NCBI RefSeq assembly: GCF_012163145.1
Contig: NZ_JAAVTX010000001.1
Span: forward strand, 496,001-560,000
Source of the DNA: Falsiroseomonas frigidaquae
GTDB lineage: Bacteria > Pseudomonadota > Alphaproteobacteria > Acetobacterales > Acetobacteraceae
Length of the DNA: 64,000 nt
Reading direction: 5' to 3'
This document shows positions 17,708-28,100 of this stretch, in pieces (within the stretch, counting starts at the first letter, position 1; each line of letters starts with the position of its first letter). Under the pieces are notes generated by a model. It was not told the origin of the DNA. It searched no databases and saw only the letters and a program-made list of their open reading frames with translations. The translations under genes and the position numbers were made by a program.

Positions 17708-19201
17708 ATGGCAGCGCGACGTATCCTGGCAGGCGGCATCGCCCAGGAATCCCACAGCTTCAACCCGGTCCTGACGGGGCGGGACAGCTTCACCATCACC
17801 GGGGGCGCCGATGCGGTGGCGCGTGCGCGGGGTACGAACTCCACGCTGGGCGGCATCATCGCCGCCGCGGATGCGGCGGGCGCCGAGGTGACGGTGCCCC
17901 TGCTGTTCCGCGCCCAATCCGGCGGCCCGGTCGAGGATGCGGTGTTCGAGGAGGTGAAGGACGCGATGCTGGACGCCGCGCGAAGCGGCGATTTCGACGC
18001 CATCGCCCTGCCGCTGCATGGCGGCATGCTGACGCCCACTCTGGCGGATCCGGAAGGCGTCCTGGTGCAGGAATTGCGCGCCATCGTCGGGCCGAAGGTG
18101 CCGATCACCGCGGCCTTCGACCTGCACGCCCATGTCACGGCGGAACTGCTGGAGGCCTGCGACCTGCTGGCGGGCTACCTGACCAACCCGCATGCCGACC
18201 AGGGCGAGACCGGCCGGCGTGCCGGGGCGGCCGCGCTGGCCATGCTCGACGGGACGCTGGACCCGGTGCTGGCCTGGTCGCACCTGCCGATGCTGACGCT
18301 GGGCAACGACCGCACGGATGAGGAACCGCTCCAGGGCCTGCATGCACGGGCGCGGGCGGCGGTGGAGGCCGGACAGGTCCACGACGCCTCGATCTTCAAC
18401 GCGCAGCAATTCCTGGATGTGGCGGGGCTGGGCCAGGTGGTGATGGCCTATGGCAACCGTCGCTCCGCGGCGGCCGAGGCGCTCGTCGCCGAGCTCACGG
18501 CCTCACTGTGGCAGGCCCGCGCCAGCCTGATCGGCGCCTATCCGAGCCTCGAATCCTGCCTGGACCGCGCCGTTGCCGGAACCGACCGGCCGCTGATCCT
18601 GGGCGACCAGGGCGACCGGGTGGCAGCCGGCGCGCCGGGAGACAGCACGGTCATCCTGCACGCGCTGCTGGCGCGCGGCCCGGGGCTTCCCGCCATCGTG
18701 CCGATCACGGATGCGGAGGCGGTGGTGGCCTGCCGCGCCGCCGGCCTCGGTGCCACCGTCACCGTCACCTTCGGTGGCCGCTTCTCCCGCATGGCGCCGC
18801 CCGTGACGATGACCGGCGAAGTGATCGCGGAAGGCGCCGGCGCATCCCTGGTCTATGCCGGCCCGGCGGAGGCCGGCCAGCGCGCCACGGTCGGGCCCTA
18901 TGCCGTGCTGCGGGCCGGCGATCTGAAGGTGGTGCTGACCGCCTTCCCCTATTCCTACATCGACCCGGAATACTACCGCGCCATGGGCGTGGAGCCGGCG
19001 GAACAGCGCGTCGTGGTGACCCGCTCGGGCTACCACTTCACGCTGAACTACGCGGCGATCGGCGAATGCATCACGGTGGACACGCCGGGCATGTCCTCCT
19101 ACCGCGTCGCGGAGCTGCCCTTCACCGTGGCGCGGCCCTTCTACCCGCTGGATGACCTCGACATCACGCCGCAGGTCAGGCTGCGGCGCCGTCCCGCATA
19201 G
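17708..19201 (+). CDS. M81 family metallopeptidase (microcystinase C/MlrC-like)
   Basis: A 497-residue MlrC-like hydrolase. IAQESHSFNP near residue 12, LPLHGGM near residue 102, AAFDLHAH near residue 138 and the C-terminal MlrC_C domain (GDQGDRVAAGAPGDST, LNYAAIG) are all present; the acidic and His residues in these motifs are the metal ligands in MlrC. MlrC cleaves linearised microcystin peptides, but close relatives in soil bacteria lack known substrates. With an oligopeptide-type receptor and an aminotransferase next door, turnover of an unusual small peptide or amino-acid conjugate is plausible. The 3' end overlaps the convergent aminotransferase gene by 26 bp. Confidence 0.92.
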   Translation: MAARRILAGGIAQESHSFNPVLTGRDSFTITGGADAVARARGTNSTLGGIIAAADAAGAEVTVPLLFRAQSGGPVEDAVFEEVKDAMLDAARSGDFDAIALPLHGGMLTPTLADPEGVLVQELRAIVGPKVPITAAFDLHAHVTAELLEACDLLAGYLTNPHADQGETGRRAGAAALAMLDGTLDPVLAWSHLPMLTLGNDRTDEEPLQGLHARARAAVEAGQVHDASIFNAQQFLDVAGLGQVVMAYGNRRSAAAEALVAELTASLWQARASLIGAYPSLESCLDRAVAGTDRPLILGDQGDRVAAGAPGDSTVILHALLARGPGLPAIVPITDAEAVVACRAAGLGATVTVTFGGRFSRMAPPVTMTGEVIAEGAGASLVYAGPAEAGQRATVGPYAVLRAGDLKVVLTAFPYSYIDPEYYRAMGVEPAEQRVVVTRSGYHFTLNYAAIGECITVDTPGMSSYRVAELPFTVARPFYPLDDLDITPQVRLRRRPA

Positions 19202-20420
19202 CCCGCGCCGCGGCGGCGAAGCCCTGTTCCAGCAGGGCCATCGCCTCCGCATCATGGGCGAAGGACAGATAGAGGCGGCCGAAGCCGGAGGGCATCAGTA
19301 GCACCCCCTCGCGCCGCAGATGCAGATGCAGCGCCTGCGACCAGCCCGGCTGAAGCAGGCGCAGCGCCTCCGCATAATCCTGCGGCGCCTGGGCGCCGGG
19401 CCAGATCGCGAAGACGCTGCCATAGCCGCAGGTGCTGACGGCGAGGCCCGCATCGGCGAAGCAGGTCTCGATGTGCCGGCGCAGCGCATCTCCGCGTGCC
19501 AGAAGGGCCGGATAATCCGCCTGGTCCAGCAGGCGCAGCGTCGCCAGCACGGCGGCGCAGGAGACCGGATTGCCGCTGTAGGTCCCGGCGCGCACCGCCC
19601 GGCCATCGGCGAAGGCGCGCATGATCGGCTCCCGCCCCACCACGGCGGCCACGGGCAGCCCGCTGCCGATCGCCTTGCCAAGCGTGACGAGGTCCGGATC
19701 CAGGCCGAGCGCATGCGAGGTCAGCCCCGCCTGCAGCCGGAAGCCCATCAGCACCTCATCCATGATCACCAGCGCGCCATGCCGGCGCGCAATCTCGGAA
19801 AGCCGTGCCAGGTAGCCGGGCGCGGGCATCAGGCAGCCGGTATTGGCGAGCATCGGCTCGACGATCACCGCGGCGATGTCGTCATGCTCGGCGAAAAGAC
19901 GCTCGGCATCCTCGGCATCGTTGAAGCGCAGCAGCGCGACACGGTCGGTCTCCGGCCTGGCATTGCCGGGAAACGCCGCCTCGGCGGAACCGGCCGCACC
20001 GAAGGCGATGTCGTCCAGCCAGCCATCGAAGCCGCCCGCCATCTTGGCGATGCGCCGGCGCCCGGTGGCAACCCGCGCGGCGCGACAGGCAAGGTGCACC
20101 GCCTCGCTGCCGGTGCTGACGAACAGCGCCCTGTCGAGCGGCCCCGTATGGGCACAGAGCGCGGCGGCGGCGGCCTCCTCGCCCGGATGGGCGAAGGCCG
20201 GAAGCGGGCCGTTGCGCAGGGCCGCCGCGGCAGCTTCGACGACCTCGGCCGGGGCATGGCCGAGGATGGTGCCGCCGAAGCCGAGTGCCGTGTCCACATG
20301 CCGCCTTCCCGCCAGGTCCCAGAGCCAGGGGCCCTGGGATCGTGCGACGCATAAGGCACCCCCGGACGTCTCGGGCAGCACACGCGCGGCGCTGGAGACG
20401 CCGCCCACGAGATGAGTCAC
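19176..20420 (-). CDS. Class-III PLP aminotransferase (glutamate-1-semialdehyde mutase-like)
   Basis: A 414-residue fold-type I PLP enzyme. Seen: GTILGHAP, STGSEAVHLACRAAR (phosphate-binding loop), IVEPML, IMDEVLMGFR (Asp contacting the pyridine nitrogen), DLVTLGKAIG (Schiff-base Lys) and GTYSGNPVSCAA. It resembles HemL-like and beta-amino-acid aminotransferases, but the metabolic neighbourhood argues against heme synthesis. It starts with GTG at 20420, two bases after the stop of the oligopeptide receptor gene, so the two are one transcript. Confidence 0.88.
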   Translation of the reverse strand: MTHLVGGVSSAARVLPETSGGALCVARSQGPWLWDLAGRRHVDTALGFGGTILGHAPAEVVEAAAAALRNGPLPAFAHPGEEAAAAALCAHTGPLDRALFVSTGSEAVHLACRAARVATGRRRIAKMAGGFDGWLDDIAFGAAGSAEAAFPGNARPETDRVALLRFNDAEDAERLFAEHDDIAAVIVEPMLANTGCLMPAPGYLARLSEIARRHGALVIMDEVLMGFRLQAGLTSHALGLDPDLVTLGKAIGSGLPVAAVVGREPIMRAFADGRAVRAGTYSGNPVSCAAVLATLRLLDQADYPALLARGDALRRHIETCFADAGLAVSTCGYGSVFAIWPGAQAPQDYAEALRLLQPGWSQALHLHLRREGVLLMPSGFGRLYLSFAHDAEAMALLEQGFAAAARAMRDGAAA

Positions 20421-20422
20421 GA

Positions 20423-22012
20423 TCAGCCGCGCCTGACGTTCCAGGGATAGCGGACGGATCCGTCGAGCACCCCGGTCAGGTCGCGGCGATAGGCCGTCTT
20501 CGGGAAGTAGATGCCGAGCGGCAAGGTGGGAACCTCGCGCAATGCCAGGGCATGGATCTCCGATTGCAGCCGCGCCTGCGCCGCCGTATCGGTCGCGGCG
20601 AGCCACCGTGCCGTCAGGCTTTCCATCTCCGCGCTCTCGTACCAGCCCGGCCAGCCGCGCGAGCCTTCGCCGCGCATCGTCGTGTTCTGGACCGGGTCGG
20701 CGATGGCGATGCTGGGCCAGGTGCTGTGGAAGATGCTCCAGCCATTCTCCTCCACCGGCGCCTTCGAGCCGCGTCGCTGCAGCAGCGTGCCCCAATCCAT
20801 GTCCTGCAGATCGACATTCAGCCCAGCGCGCTTCAGCAGGTCTGCCGTGATCGGGCCGAGCGGCGCCAGCGCCGCACTGTCCGCCGGGTTGAGGATGACG
20901 ATCTTCTCGTTGTTGTAGCCGGTGGCGCGCAGCGCCTCGCGCATCGCCGCCTCGTTGCCCACCAGGCGGCCGAAGCGTTCCTTGCCGATCTCCTCGACGC
21001 CGGCGATCGTGCAGGGATACATCGCGGCGCATTCACGCCAGGCATCCGGGCTGCCGCCGGTGACGGTCGCCAGGTAGTCCGACTGCTTCGCAACCTCCAG
21101 CACGAAGCGGCGCAGCGCCGGGTTGTTGAACGGCGCCGTCAGATGGTTGAAGCGCATCACCAGCACGGTACCAAGCGTATCGGCATTCTGGATCCGCACA
21201 TCGCGGCTGCGCGCGGCCAACGGCTCGAGATCCGCAGGAAGGTTCTCGATCCAGTCGACCTCGCCCTGCAGCAGCGCCGAGACCGCGGTGGATTTGTCGG
21301 AGATCACGCGCCATTCGACGCGGTCGAAATGCGCCACCTTGCCGCCCGAGGTCCAGTTCGGCGCCTCGTCGCGCGGCCGGTAGCCGTCGAACTTCGCATA
21401 GGCGAACAGGTTGCCGGAATCCATCTCGCTGGCGAGGAAGCGATAGGGGCCGGAGCCGACCATCTCGGAGATCGGCGTGTCCGGCGACGCCTTGACGATG
21501 CGCTCCGGCATCATGAAGGCTGGCGAGGAATGCGGCTTGCCGATCGCCTGCAGCAGGCGTGGGAAGGGGGTCTTCAGGCGGATGCGCAGCGTGCGGTCGT
21601 CCGGCGTCTCGTAGGCTTCGACGGCGGCACCATAGACGCGGCCATAGACGTCCCGGCGGCTCCACCGCTCCAGGCTCGCAGCGCAGTCGCGGGAGCGGAC
21701 AGGCTCGCCGTCATGGAAACGCAGGCCATCCCGCAGCCGGATCGTCCAGGTCAGGTTGTCGTCGCTGACCTGATGGCCCTCCGCCATCTGCGGATGCGGG
21801 CGCATCTGCCCATCGACGCCATAGAGCGTATCGAAGACATGGTACCCATGCTGCACCGCGACCAGGGCGGTGGAGATGACCGGATCGAGCGAGACCAGAT
21901 CGGTCGAAGGAACCAGACGGAGCGTCCGGGACCGCATGTTCTGGCCCAGGGCCGGCATCGGCAGCAGGGCGGCCGGAGCGGCCTTCAGGAGATCGCGGCG
22001 TCGCATTGTCAT
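20423..22012 (-). CDS. ABC transporter substrate-binding protein, family 5
   Basis: A 529-residue periplasmic receptor with a Tat-like signal (TMRRRDLLKAAPAALLPMPALG). Family-5 motifs: LVSLDPV, VSDDNLTWTIRLRDGLRFHDG, GSGPYRF and LLKRAGLNVDLQ. It is clearly related to the receptor at 3895 (same layout, similar motifs). No permease or ATPase genes are adjacent. Start ATG 22012 has GGGAG six bases upstream. It leads a two-gene transcript with the aminotransferase, convergent with the M81 peptidase. Confidence 0.93.
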   Translation of the reverse strand: MTMRRRDLLKAAPAALLPMPALGQNMRSRTLRLVPSTDLVSLDPVISTALVAVQHGYHVFDTLYGVDGQMRPHPQMAEGHQVSDDNLTWTIRLRDGLRFHDGEPVRSRDCAASLERWSRRDVYGRVYGAAVEAYETPDDRTLRIRLKTPFPRLLQAIGKPHSSPAFMMPERIVKASPDTPISEMVGSGPYRFLASEMDSGNLFAYAKFDGYRPRDEAPNWTSGGKVAHFDRVEWRVISDKSTAVSALLQGEVDWIENLPADLEPLAARSRDVRIQNADTLGTVLVMRFNHLTAPFNNPALRRFVLEVAKQSDYLATVTGGSPDAWRECAAMYPCTIAGVEEIGKERFGRLVGNEAAMREALRATGYNNEKIVILNPADSAALAPLGPITADLLKRAGLNVDLQDMDWGTLLQRRGSKAPVEENGWSIFHSTWPSIAIADPVQNTTMRGEGSRGWPGWYESAEMESLTARWLAATDTAAQARLQSEIHALALREVPTLPLGIYFPKTAYRRDLTGVLDGSVRYPWNVRRG

Positions 22013-22417
22013 GGGTTGCTCCCTTGCACGGCGGATGTCGTGGTGTGGCAGCATATCCGGTATGATGCGCTTGCAGCCCTGCATCGTGGCGCTGGTTAGG
22101 ATACTACGCATGCCCTGGCCCGAAAGGGCCTGCAGAGGAAGACGCCCCCCATGCCGAAGGGCTCCGCGCAGGTTGCGTGCGGGATCTCGGCCAGGCGGGC
22201 GATGATCCGGCGGGCGAGGATTCGCTTCCCCCAGGATAGGGTGCCGCCGGCTCGACCGGGCTGGCAGCGGACTCGACTCTATGTTCGCTCTTTGTTCTAT
22301 TGCCTCAGCCTCCGCGCGGAGGCGGCGGGGCGGATTATCCGTGCGTGGTTCACCCCACGCGGTTCGGGCAGGTGCAACTGCCTGACCCCCGCACCCCGAA
22401 CGGGTCGGAAGACGGAG
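22013..22417. other. Intergenic region upstream of the receptor gene
   Basis: About 400 bases with no convincing gene. It holds the promoter region of the receptor (leftward) and, at 22283-22297, a GTTC-N7-GTTC box pointing at the small ORF at 22421. Confidence 0.5.
22283..22297 (+). promoter_or_regulatory. Possible alphaproteobacterial LexA (SOS) box
   Basis: GTTCGCTCTTTGTTC fits the GTTC-N7-GTTC direct repeat that LexA binds in alphaproteobacteria. It lies about 120 bases upstream of a small ORF in a locally AT-richer stretch. About one chance match is expected in a window of this size and composition, so this is tentative. Confidence 0.3.
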
Positions 22418-22420
22418 ATG

Positions 22421-22648
22421 ATGGTGGAAGAACCCGAATTGCCCTTGCCAGCTCCAATCTGGCTGATCCAGGCTTGGCCGCGACTGATCGCTGGCAAGCG
22501 CGAGGCACTGGCCGCTGGATTGCCGCTGGAGATGGCACTACGGGAGACCGCAGCGGCCATCCTCTCCCCGGCGCTGCCGGCGGTCTGCCTCAGCGAGGCT
22601 GTGGCCGCACTCGCTCAGGTGCCAGATTGTATTGGAAAGCAGGGGTAG
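22421..22648 (+). CDS. Small hypothetical protein
   Basis: About 75 residues, starting at one of two adjacent ATGs (22418 or 22421) with GGAAG upstream. The sequence is amphipathic, with PAPIWLIQAWPRLIAGK and a helical ALRETAAAIL segment, and no signal peptide. I recognise no family. It could be a real small gene under the nearby SOS-like box or just an open frame. Confidence 0.4.
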   Translation: MVEEPELPLPAPIWLIQAWPRLIAGKREALAAGLPLEMALRETAAAILSPALPAVCLSEAVAALAQVPDCIGKQG

Positions 22649-22760
22649 GGCGCGACTCTGCAACGGCTCCTGAAGGAAAGGCGATTCCGCATCCGATCCG
22701 AAGCGTGATGGAGCGGGCGGCGTTGGCTGCGCGAGCCGTCGATCCTGGCCAGGGGGATAC

Positions 22761-23624
22761 ATGACTCAATCGGAAGCACCCACCACGCAACCTGTCCGTA
22801 CCCTGATCTGGCGCGACAGCCGCTGGCGACGGCTGTCGCGGTGGTTGGGCTACCCTGTGGTTCGCCTTCTCAATCGCCCGGCTGCCGCCGGGCTGGCGCG
22901 GGCGCTGTACGACCTCGCATTGCGCTGCAACGGCATCGCGATCGGCTTCCCCGGACGCCATGGCTTGACCGCCGCGGAGGAAGCCTTCCTGAAGCGCCAC
23001 GCGGCCGGGCTGCAGGATGGCGTGCTGCTGGATGTCGGCGCCAATGCCGGCCACTACGCGCGGCATCTGCGCCGCCTGGCGCCGCGAGCGCGCATCCTGG
23101 CCTTCGAACCGCACCCGCGCAGCTACGCCGCGCTGACCGCCGCGCTGGGGGACTCGGTGGAGACGCTGCAGATGGCGCTGGCGGAAACAGGCGGCAGCGT
23201 CACCCTGCATGACTTCGCCGCAGAGGACGGTTCCACCCAGGCAAGCCTCAGCGCCGAGGCCGTGGCGTTCTACTCCGAGCGGATGGTCTCGCACACGGTG
23301 GAGAGCGCACGACTGGACGATGTGTTGGACCGCCATGGCATCGACCGCGTCGCGCTGCTGAAGGTGGATACGGAGGGCTATGACCTGGCCGTGCTGCGAG
23401 GGGCCGCGCGGGCGATCGCCGAACGGCGCATCGACATGATCCAGTTCGAATTCATCCCGGCCAATATCGCAACCCGGGTGACGATGCGCGACTTCTACGC
23501 AGCCTTGCCAGGCTACGCGATCCACCGGATGTGCCTCAACGGCGCGTTGCTTCCGCTCGGCCCCTATGACGTCAAGCGTTGCGAGATCTACGTCACGCAG
23601 AACCTGGTGGCGCTGCCGGCCTGA
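22761..23624 (+). CDS. FkbM family SAM-dependent methyltransferase
   Basis: A 287-residue protein. The Rossmann motif LLDVGANAGHYARHLR, followed by ILAFEPHPRSYAALTA and LLKVDTEGYDLAVLRGA, is diagnostic of Methyltransf_21 (FkbM). These enzymes O-methylate sugars, polyketides or glycans in the cytoplasm. There is no operon partner; the nearest glycan-related gene is the large glycosyltransferase at 25154, so decoration of a surface glycan is possible but unproven. Confidence 0.9.
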   Translation: MTQSEAPTTQPVRTLIWRDSRWRRLSRWLGYPVVRLLNRPAAAGLARALYDLALRCNGIAIGFPGRHGLTAAEEAFLKRHAAGLQDGVLLDVGANAGHYARHLRRLAPRARILAFEPHPRSYAALTAALGDSVETLQMALAETGGSVTLHDFAAEDGSTQASLSAEAVAFYSERMVSHTVESARLDDVLDRHGIDRVALLKVDTEGYDLAVLRGAARAIAERRIDMIQFEFIPANIATRVTMRDFYAALPGYAIHRMCLNGALLPLGPYDVKRCEIYVTQNLVALPA

Positions 23625-23944
23625 GCGCGATCTCGCGCCTCGGCAAGCCGTGGCACCTTCTCGCTATGCTCCGTGGCCGCATCCTCTCGCCCCGCCACCG
23701 AGGCTGCCTCCCCGGCCGAGACCGGGCAGACCCGGGAAGTCTGGAGGATATCTGCGCGAAAGGTTGGCGAAGGCCCGAGGTTGTCCCGCCAACGTCACAA
23801 ATCGTCAGACTGCGTGCAGGCATGTCCCGCTGTGTGAGGAGTAGTCCGTCTGCCGGATTTGTGCTGGCGCGGCAACGGACCAGCCCCGCATAGAGGAGCG
23901 GGCGGGAGGACCGACAGCTCCCGCCAAGCGCCAGGAGGAACCGC
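23625..23944. other. Intergenic region
   Basis: About 320 bases between the methyltransferase and the GAF-GGDEF gene. No supported gene; presumably the promoter of the cyclase lies in the somewhat AT-richer 23790-23870 part. No clear repeats. Confidence 0.35.
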
Positions 23945-24961
23945 ATGCCCGCCGCCGCCCTCCCCGCGAACGAGGCCGAGCGCCTCGCCGCCCTTGATTC
24001 CTACGAGATCCTCGACACCGCCTGCGAAAGCGCCTTCGACGACCTGGCGCGACTGGCTGCGCGGCTGACGGGCACGCCAATCGGCCTTGTCACGTTGCTG
24101 GACCGTGACCGGCAGTGGTTCAAAGCCCATTACGGGCTCGATGTACGACAGACGCCGCGCGAACTCTCCTTCTGCAGCCATGCGATTTTGAATCCGGACC
24201 AGGCGCTGGTGGTGCGGGATGCGACGGAGGATCCGCGCTTCGCCGACAACCCCGTGGTGCAGGGCGAAACGGGGTTGCGCTTCTACGCAGGCGTGCCGCT
24301 CGTGAACCCGGCGGGTCATCCGCTCGGCACGCTGTGCGTCCTGGACCACCGGCCGCGGCAGTTGCTGCCGGAACAGGTGGAGACGCTGAAAAGCCTGGCG
24401 CGCACGGTTGCCACCGCCCTGGAACTACGCCGCGCGATGCGGGAGGTGCGGCGGATGGCCCTGACCGACCCGCTGACAGGCCTGGGCAATCGCCCCGCCT
24501 TCCTGGCCGCACTGCGCGCCGCGATCGCGCGGCAGCGGACAACGGGGGGCGGGTTCTCGCTGTTCTATGCCGACCTGGACGGCATGAAGCGCGTGAACGA
24601 CGTTCATGGCCACGCGGCAGGCGATTCGGTGATCCAATCCGCCGCGGGCGCGCTGCGGGACCTGCTGGGGGCGGAGGAGCATGCCGCCCGGTTGGGCGGC
24701 GATGAATTCGCTGCCGTGCTGATGGGCACCGTCGGCCTGACCGTGCGGGCCGAGGCGCTGCGCGCAAAGGTGAAGGCGGTGATGGATTCGCGCGCCTGGC
24801 CCGTGACCGTCTCGGTAGGCGCTGTCGCCTTCGAACGGCCACCGGCGGATGAGGATGAGGCGCTGATGCTGGCGGACCAGTTGATGTACAGCGCCAAGCA
24901 CGAGGGCCGGAACCGGGTAGCCTGCGTGGTGTACCGGCTCGATCGCTCGCTCGCGGCCTGA
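23945..24961 (+). CDS. GAF-GGDEF diguanylate cyclase
   Basis: A 338-residue soluble protein. Residues about 15-165 are a GAF domain (FDDLARLAARLTGTPIGLVTLLD, then LGTLCVLD), residues about 170-338 a GGDEF domain with DPLTGLGNRPAF and an intact GGDEF motif near residue 250. It should make c-di-GMP from two GTP, controlled by whatever the GAF domain binds. The inhibitory RxxD site five residues before the motif is absent (GAEE), so product inhibition is unlikely. AGGAGG sits seven bases before the ATG. Free-standing gene. Confidence 0.93.
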   Translation: MPAAALPANEAERLAALDSYEILDTACESAFDDLARLAARLTGTPIGLVTLLDRDRQWFKAHYGLDVRQTPRELSFCSHAILNPDQALVVRDATEDPRFADNPVVQGETGLRFYAGVPLVNPAGHPLGTLCVLDHRPRQLLPEQVETLKSLARTVATALELRRAMREVRRMALTDPLTGLGNRPAFLAALRAAIARQRTTGGGFSLFYADLDGMKRVNDVHGHAAGDSVIQSAAGALRDLLGAEEHAARLGGDEFAAVLMGTVGLTVRAEALRAKVKAVMDSRAWPVTVSVGAVAFERPPADEDEALMLADQLMYSAKHEGRNRVACVVYRLDRSLAA

Positions 24962-25153
24962 GCCGACCCGCAAGCGGTGTGCCGCAGGCGGGAACGCGAT
25001 GTGCGCCGTAGTCCGGCTCGATGTCGTGCAGGGGCGTTCGCCTTTTGCAGCCCGGTCGAACGGAAGGCCGCAGCGCGTCCTTGCACACTGGCCGGTTCCA
25101 CCTTGCGATGGAAGCGGCGCGCCGCCGTCTACGGCACGCCCGGGGCTGGCCCG

Positions 25154-28100
25154 CTACGGATTCGCTCGCCAGGCGCGGATGGAACGAAGATAGCTCGCAG
25201 CCCTGCCGAACAGGTCCTGCCGCGGCCTGGCGCCGCGCGACTGATCGATCACCTGCTTCGCTTCCCGGCCAGCCGGGCCGCCCAGGCTGGCCGCCAGTTC
25301 CAGGTCATCGATACCGCCAGCATCGCCCATGGCGAGCCGCAGCCGTCCCCGGTGGAACCGGGTCCAGGCCGGGTCGAAGCCACGGGACAGGGCGATGTCG
25401 TATTGCGGCAACGCCTCCGCCTGCCTGCCATCGGTCGCGTGCAGGCTCAGCCCGAGAACGTAGTTCACCGTCGGGTCGGTTGCGCCCTGCTGCACCAGCC
25501 GCTCGGCAAGCAGAATGGCCGCGGCATGATCACCGGCGTGAAAGTGGCGCCAGAGAGCATCGACCTCGTTCGGCCGGGCAACCGTCGCGACCTGCGCCGT
25601 CGAGATCTCAGCCAGCAGGCCCCTTGCAGCCGCAGCCGCTTCGCCGTCGAGCAGCAGGACCCGTTCCAGGTCGCCACGGCCGGCCACGTCGCCGGACGCC
25701 ACCCGCAGCCGGCCGCGGTGGAACAGCGTCCAGGCCGCATCGAAGCCATTGGCCAGAGCGATGTCGTATTGCGCCAGCGCATCGTCCGGACGGTCACCCT
25801 GCTCATGCAGGCTCATGCCGAAGATGTAGTGGATAGCGGGGTCGCTCTTCCCGGCAGCAATGAGCGATTCGGCGAGGCGAACCACCTCGGCATGCTCGCG
25901 GGCATCGAAATGCCGCCAGAGCGCATCCACGCTTGCCTGCGCCAGCAATGCCTTGGCCTCGGTCGCGGCCTCCCCGCCGAGCAGCACGGCGCGCTCCAGG
26001 TCATCGCGCCCGCCGGCATCGCCAAGCGATTCCCGCAGTCGTCCGCGGTGGCACCGGGTCCAGGACGGGTCGAAGCCGCCCTCCAGGGCCGCCGTCAGCA
26101 GTTCAATGACCGAGGCTGCCGGATCGCCCCGTCGCTCCTTCACCAGGGCAAAGATATAGGCGAGCTCCGGATCGCTTATGCCGCCCGCATGCGCGGCGAT
26201 GCCCTCGCACAGCCAGGCAATCAGCCCGTCGTCGCCGCCCCCGTCGGACCCGGCGTTGAAGAATGTCCAGGCCTGTCGCCGCAGCGCCGCCAAGGTGCTG
26301 GTCTCGGCACCGTCGAGCAGCGGTCGCAATTCAGCAAGAAACTGCTCCCGCGAGGCCAGCTCGCCATCCCGCCGGCGCAGGAAGGCCCATTTCGTCATCA
26401 GCTCATCGACTGAGTCCGGGACCTGGCGCCAGGCGCTGTCGATCAGCTGCCGGCTGCGCGGATCGTCCGGCGCCAGCCTCAGGCAGGCCTGCGCCAGCGC
26501 AGCCAGGTCCTCGAAGCCGAGTGCGTCGACGTCGATGTGCTGCATCACCCAGCGCAGACCTTCGGCAGTCCCGCCACCGGCGGCAAAGCGCCGGATGAAC
26601 TCGGTCAGGCCGGCCGCAGTGGGCGGCATGACACGGCGCGCATCGGGCTCCGGCGGCAGGCGGTACGCCTCGAACAGCACCCGATAGTCATAACCTTCTC
26701 CGAGCGTCCGCGCGCCGAGGCGCAGCCGGTCGAGCTGGTCTGGCTGCGCCAGCAGCGTTGCTATGCGGTCGGGGTAGCGGGCAAGGTCATTCTCGATCGC
26801 GCAGTGTTCCCCGTCGATCACGGGATAGCCGCGCATGCCGACACCGGTCGAAAGGATGGCCGCCCCGCGGGCGAGCGCCTCGACGGTCTTCACCGACATG
26901 CCGGTGCCGTCGCGCAGCGGGATCAGTACCAGCGCAGCGGCCTGGTTCAGCACGTCTAGCGCCATGTCCTCGACCCGACCCAGCGCGAAGAAATTCTCCG
27001 TCCGCATCGGTTCATGCGCCTGGCCCGCCACCACGTAGATGACATTGCTGAGCCGGGGATCAGACAGGCTGCGCACCGCCATCTCGCGTACCGCCTCGGC
27101 AGCGACGCAGTTCGGGCCGAACCGGCTGCCGACAAACAGGCACATCGAGCGCCCCTCCAGCGGCAGTTCAAAGATTCCCTCCAGGATGGCGCGTACTGTC
27201 TCGGGCGAATGCGCTCGCAGTGTCTCGTGATCGATGGGATGCGGGATGACGGTCACTGCAACGCCGTCCTCGGCGCAGATACGGCCCTCGTCACTATTGG
27301 CTACGATGACACGGTCGACGCTCGTCAGCGCCAGTCGTTCCACGGCGCGGGTCAAGCCGTAGAGCGGCTCGGAGCCTCGGCAGACCTCGGAAAGCAGGTC
27401 GTGGACCGAGAGCGCGACGGTCTTGTCTTCCCGCCTCGCCATCGGCGCGACGACGGTGGCGAAGTAGGTGTATTCGACGAAGATGTCGTCGGCCCAGCGG
27501 ACCATGCGCTGGCAGCGGCGCACGAAGCCGTCGTCCAGCGCCGGCCAGAGATGGTAGTAGAGGTGGACGCTGCTGTCGGACGCCTGGTCGGCCGGGGAGT
27601 CGACGAGCCTGGCGACCCTGGTCCTCATTGGGTTGGGCGCACTGAACGGCGTCCGGTAACCCTCGGCGACGATGCCCGGCGCCAGCTCCAGCTGTTCGTC
27701 ACCAAGATAGAGGATGCGGACGTCGCGGCCGCTTTCCGCCAGGTATTTGGCCAGCAGCGTGGTGCGCGCCGCGGCGCCACTGCGACCTGCGATGTCGCCC
27801 CAGGGGTAGAAGATGGCGGCGTGCCGGCGCTGCGGCAGGGCGGCAGATATGGCGGGGTTGCCGAGTACGTGGTCGAGCAGGTTTGCGGGGTTGTGGACAG
27901 CTCGCAGAGGCCCGGCGGCGGCCTGCGCTTTTGCCGACAGCGCGGGAAAGTCGTCCGCCAGCCGCTGCAGGCAACGTTCCAGGTCACGCGCGGAACGGTC
28001 CTTCACCAGCAGCCCGTGGTCCTGCGCTTCCGCAAGGTCGGCCATCCAGGTGCTGGCTGTTGCGATCACGACCTTGCCGGCGGCCGCAGCCTCCAGGAAC

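Noticed and set aside
19338-22099. Plus-strand frames over the aminotransferase and receptor genes
   Set aside because: Antisense shadows with His/Arg/Gln-rich composition and no motifs.
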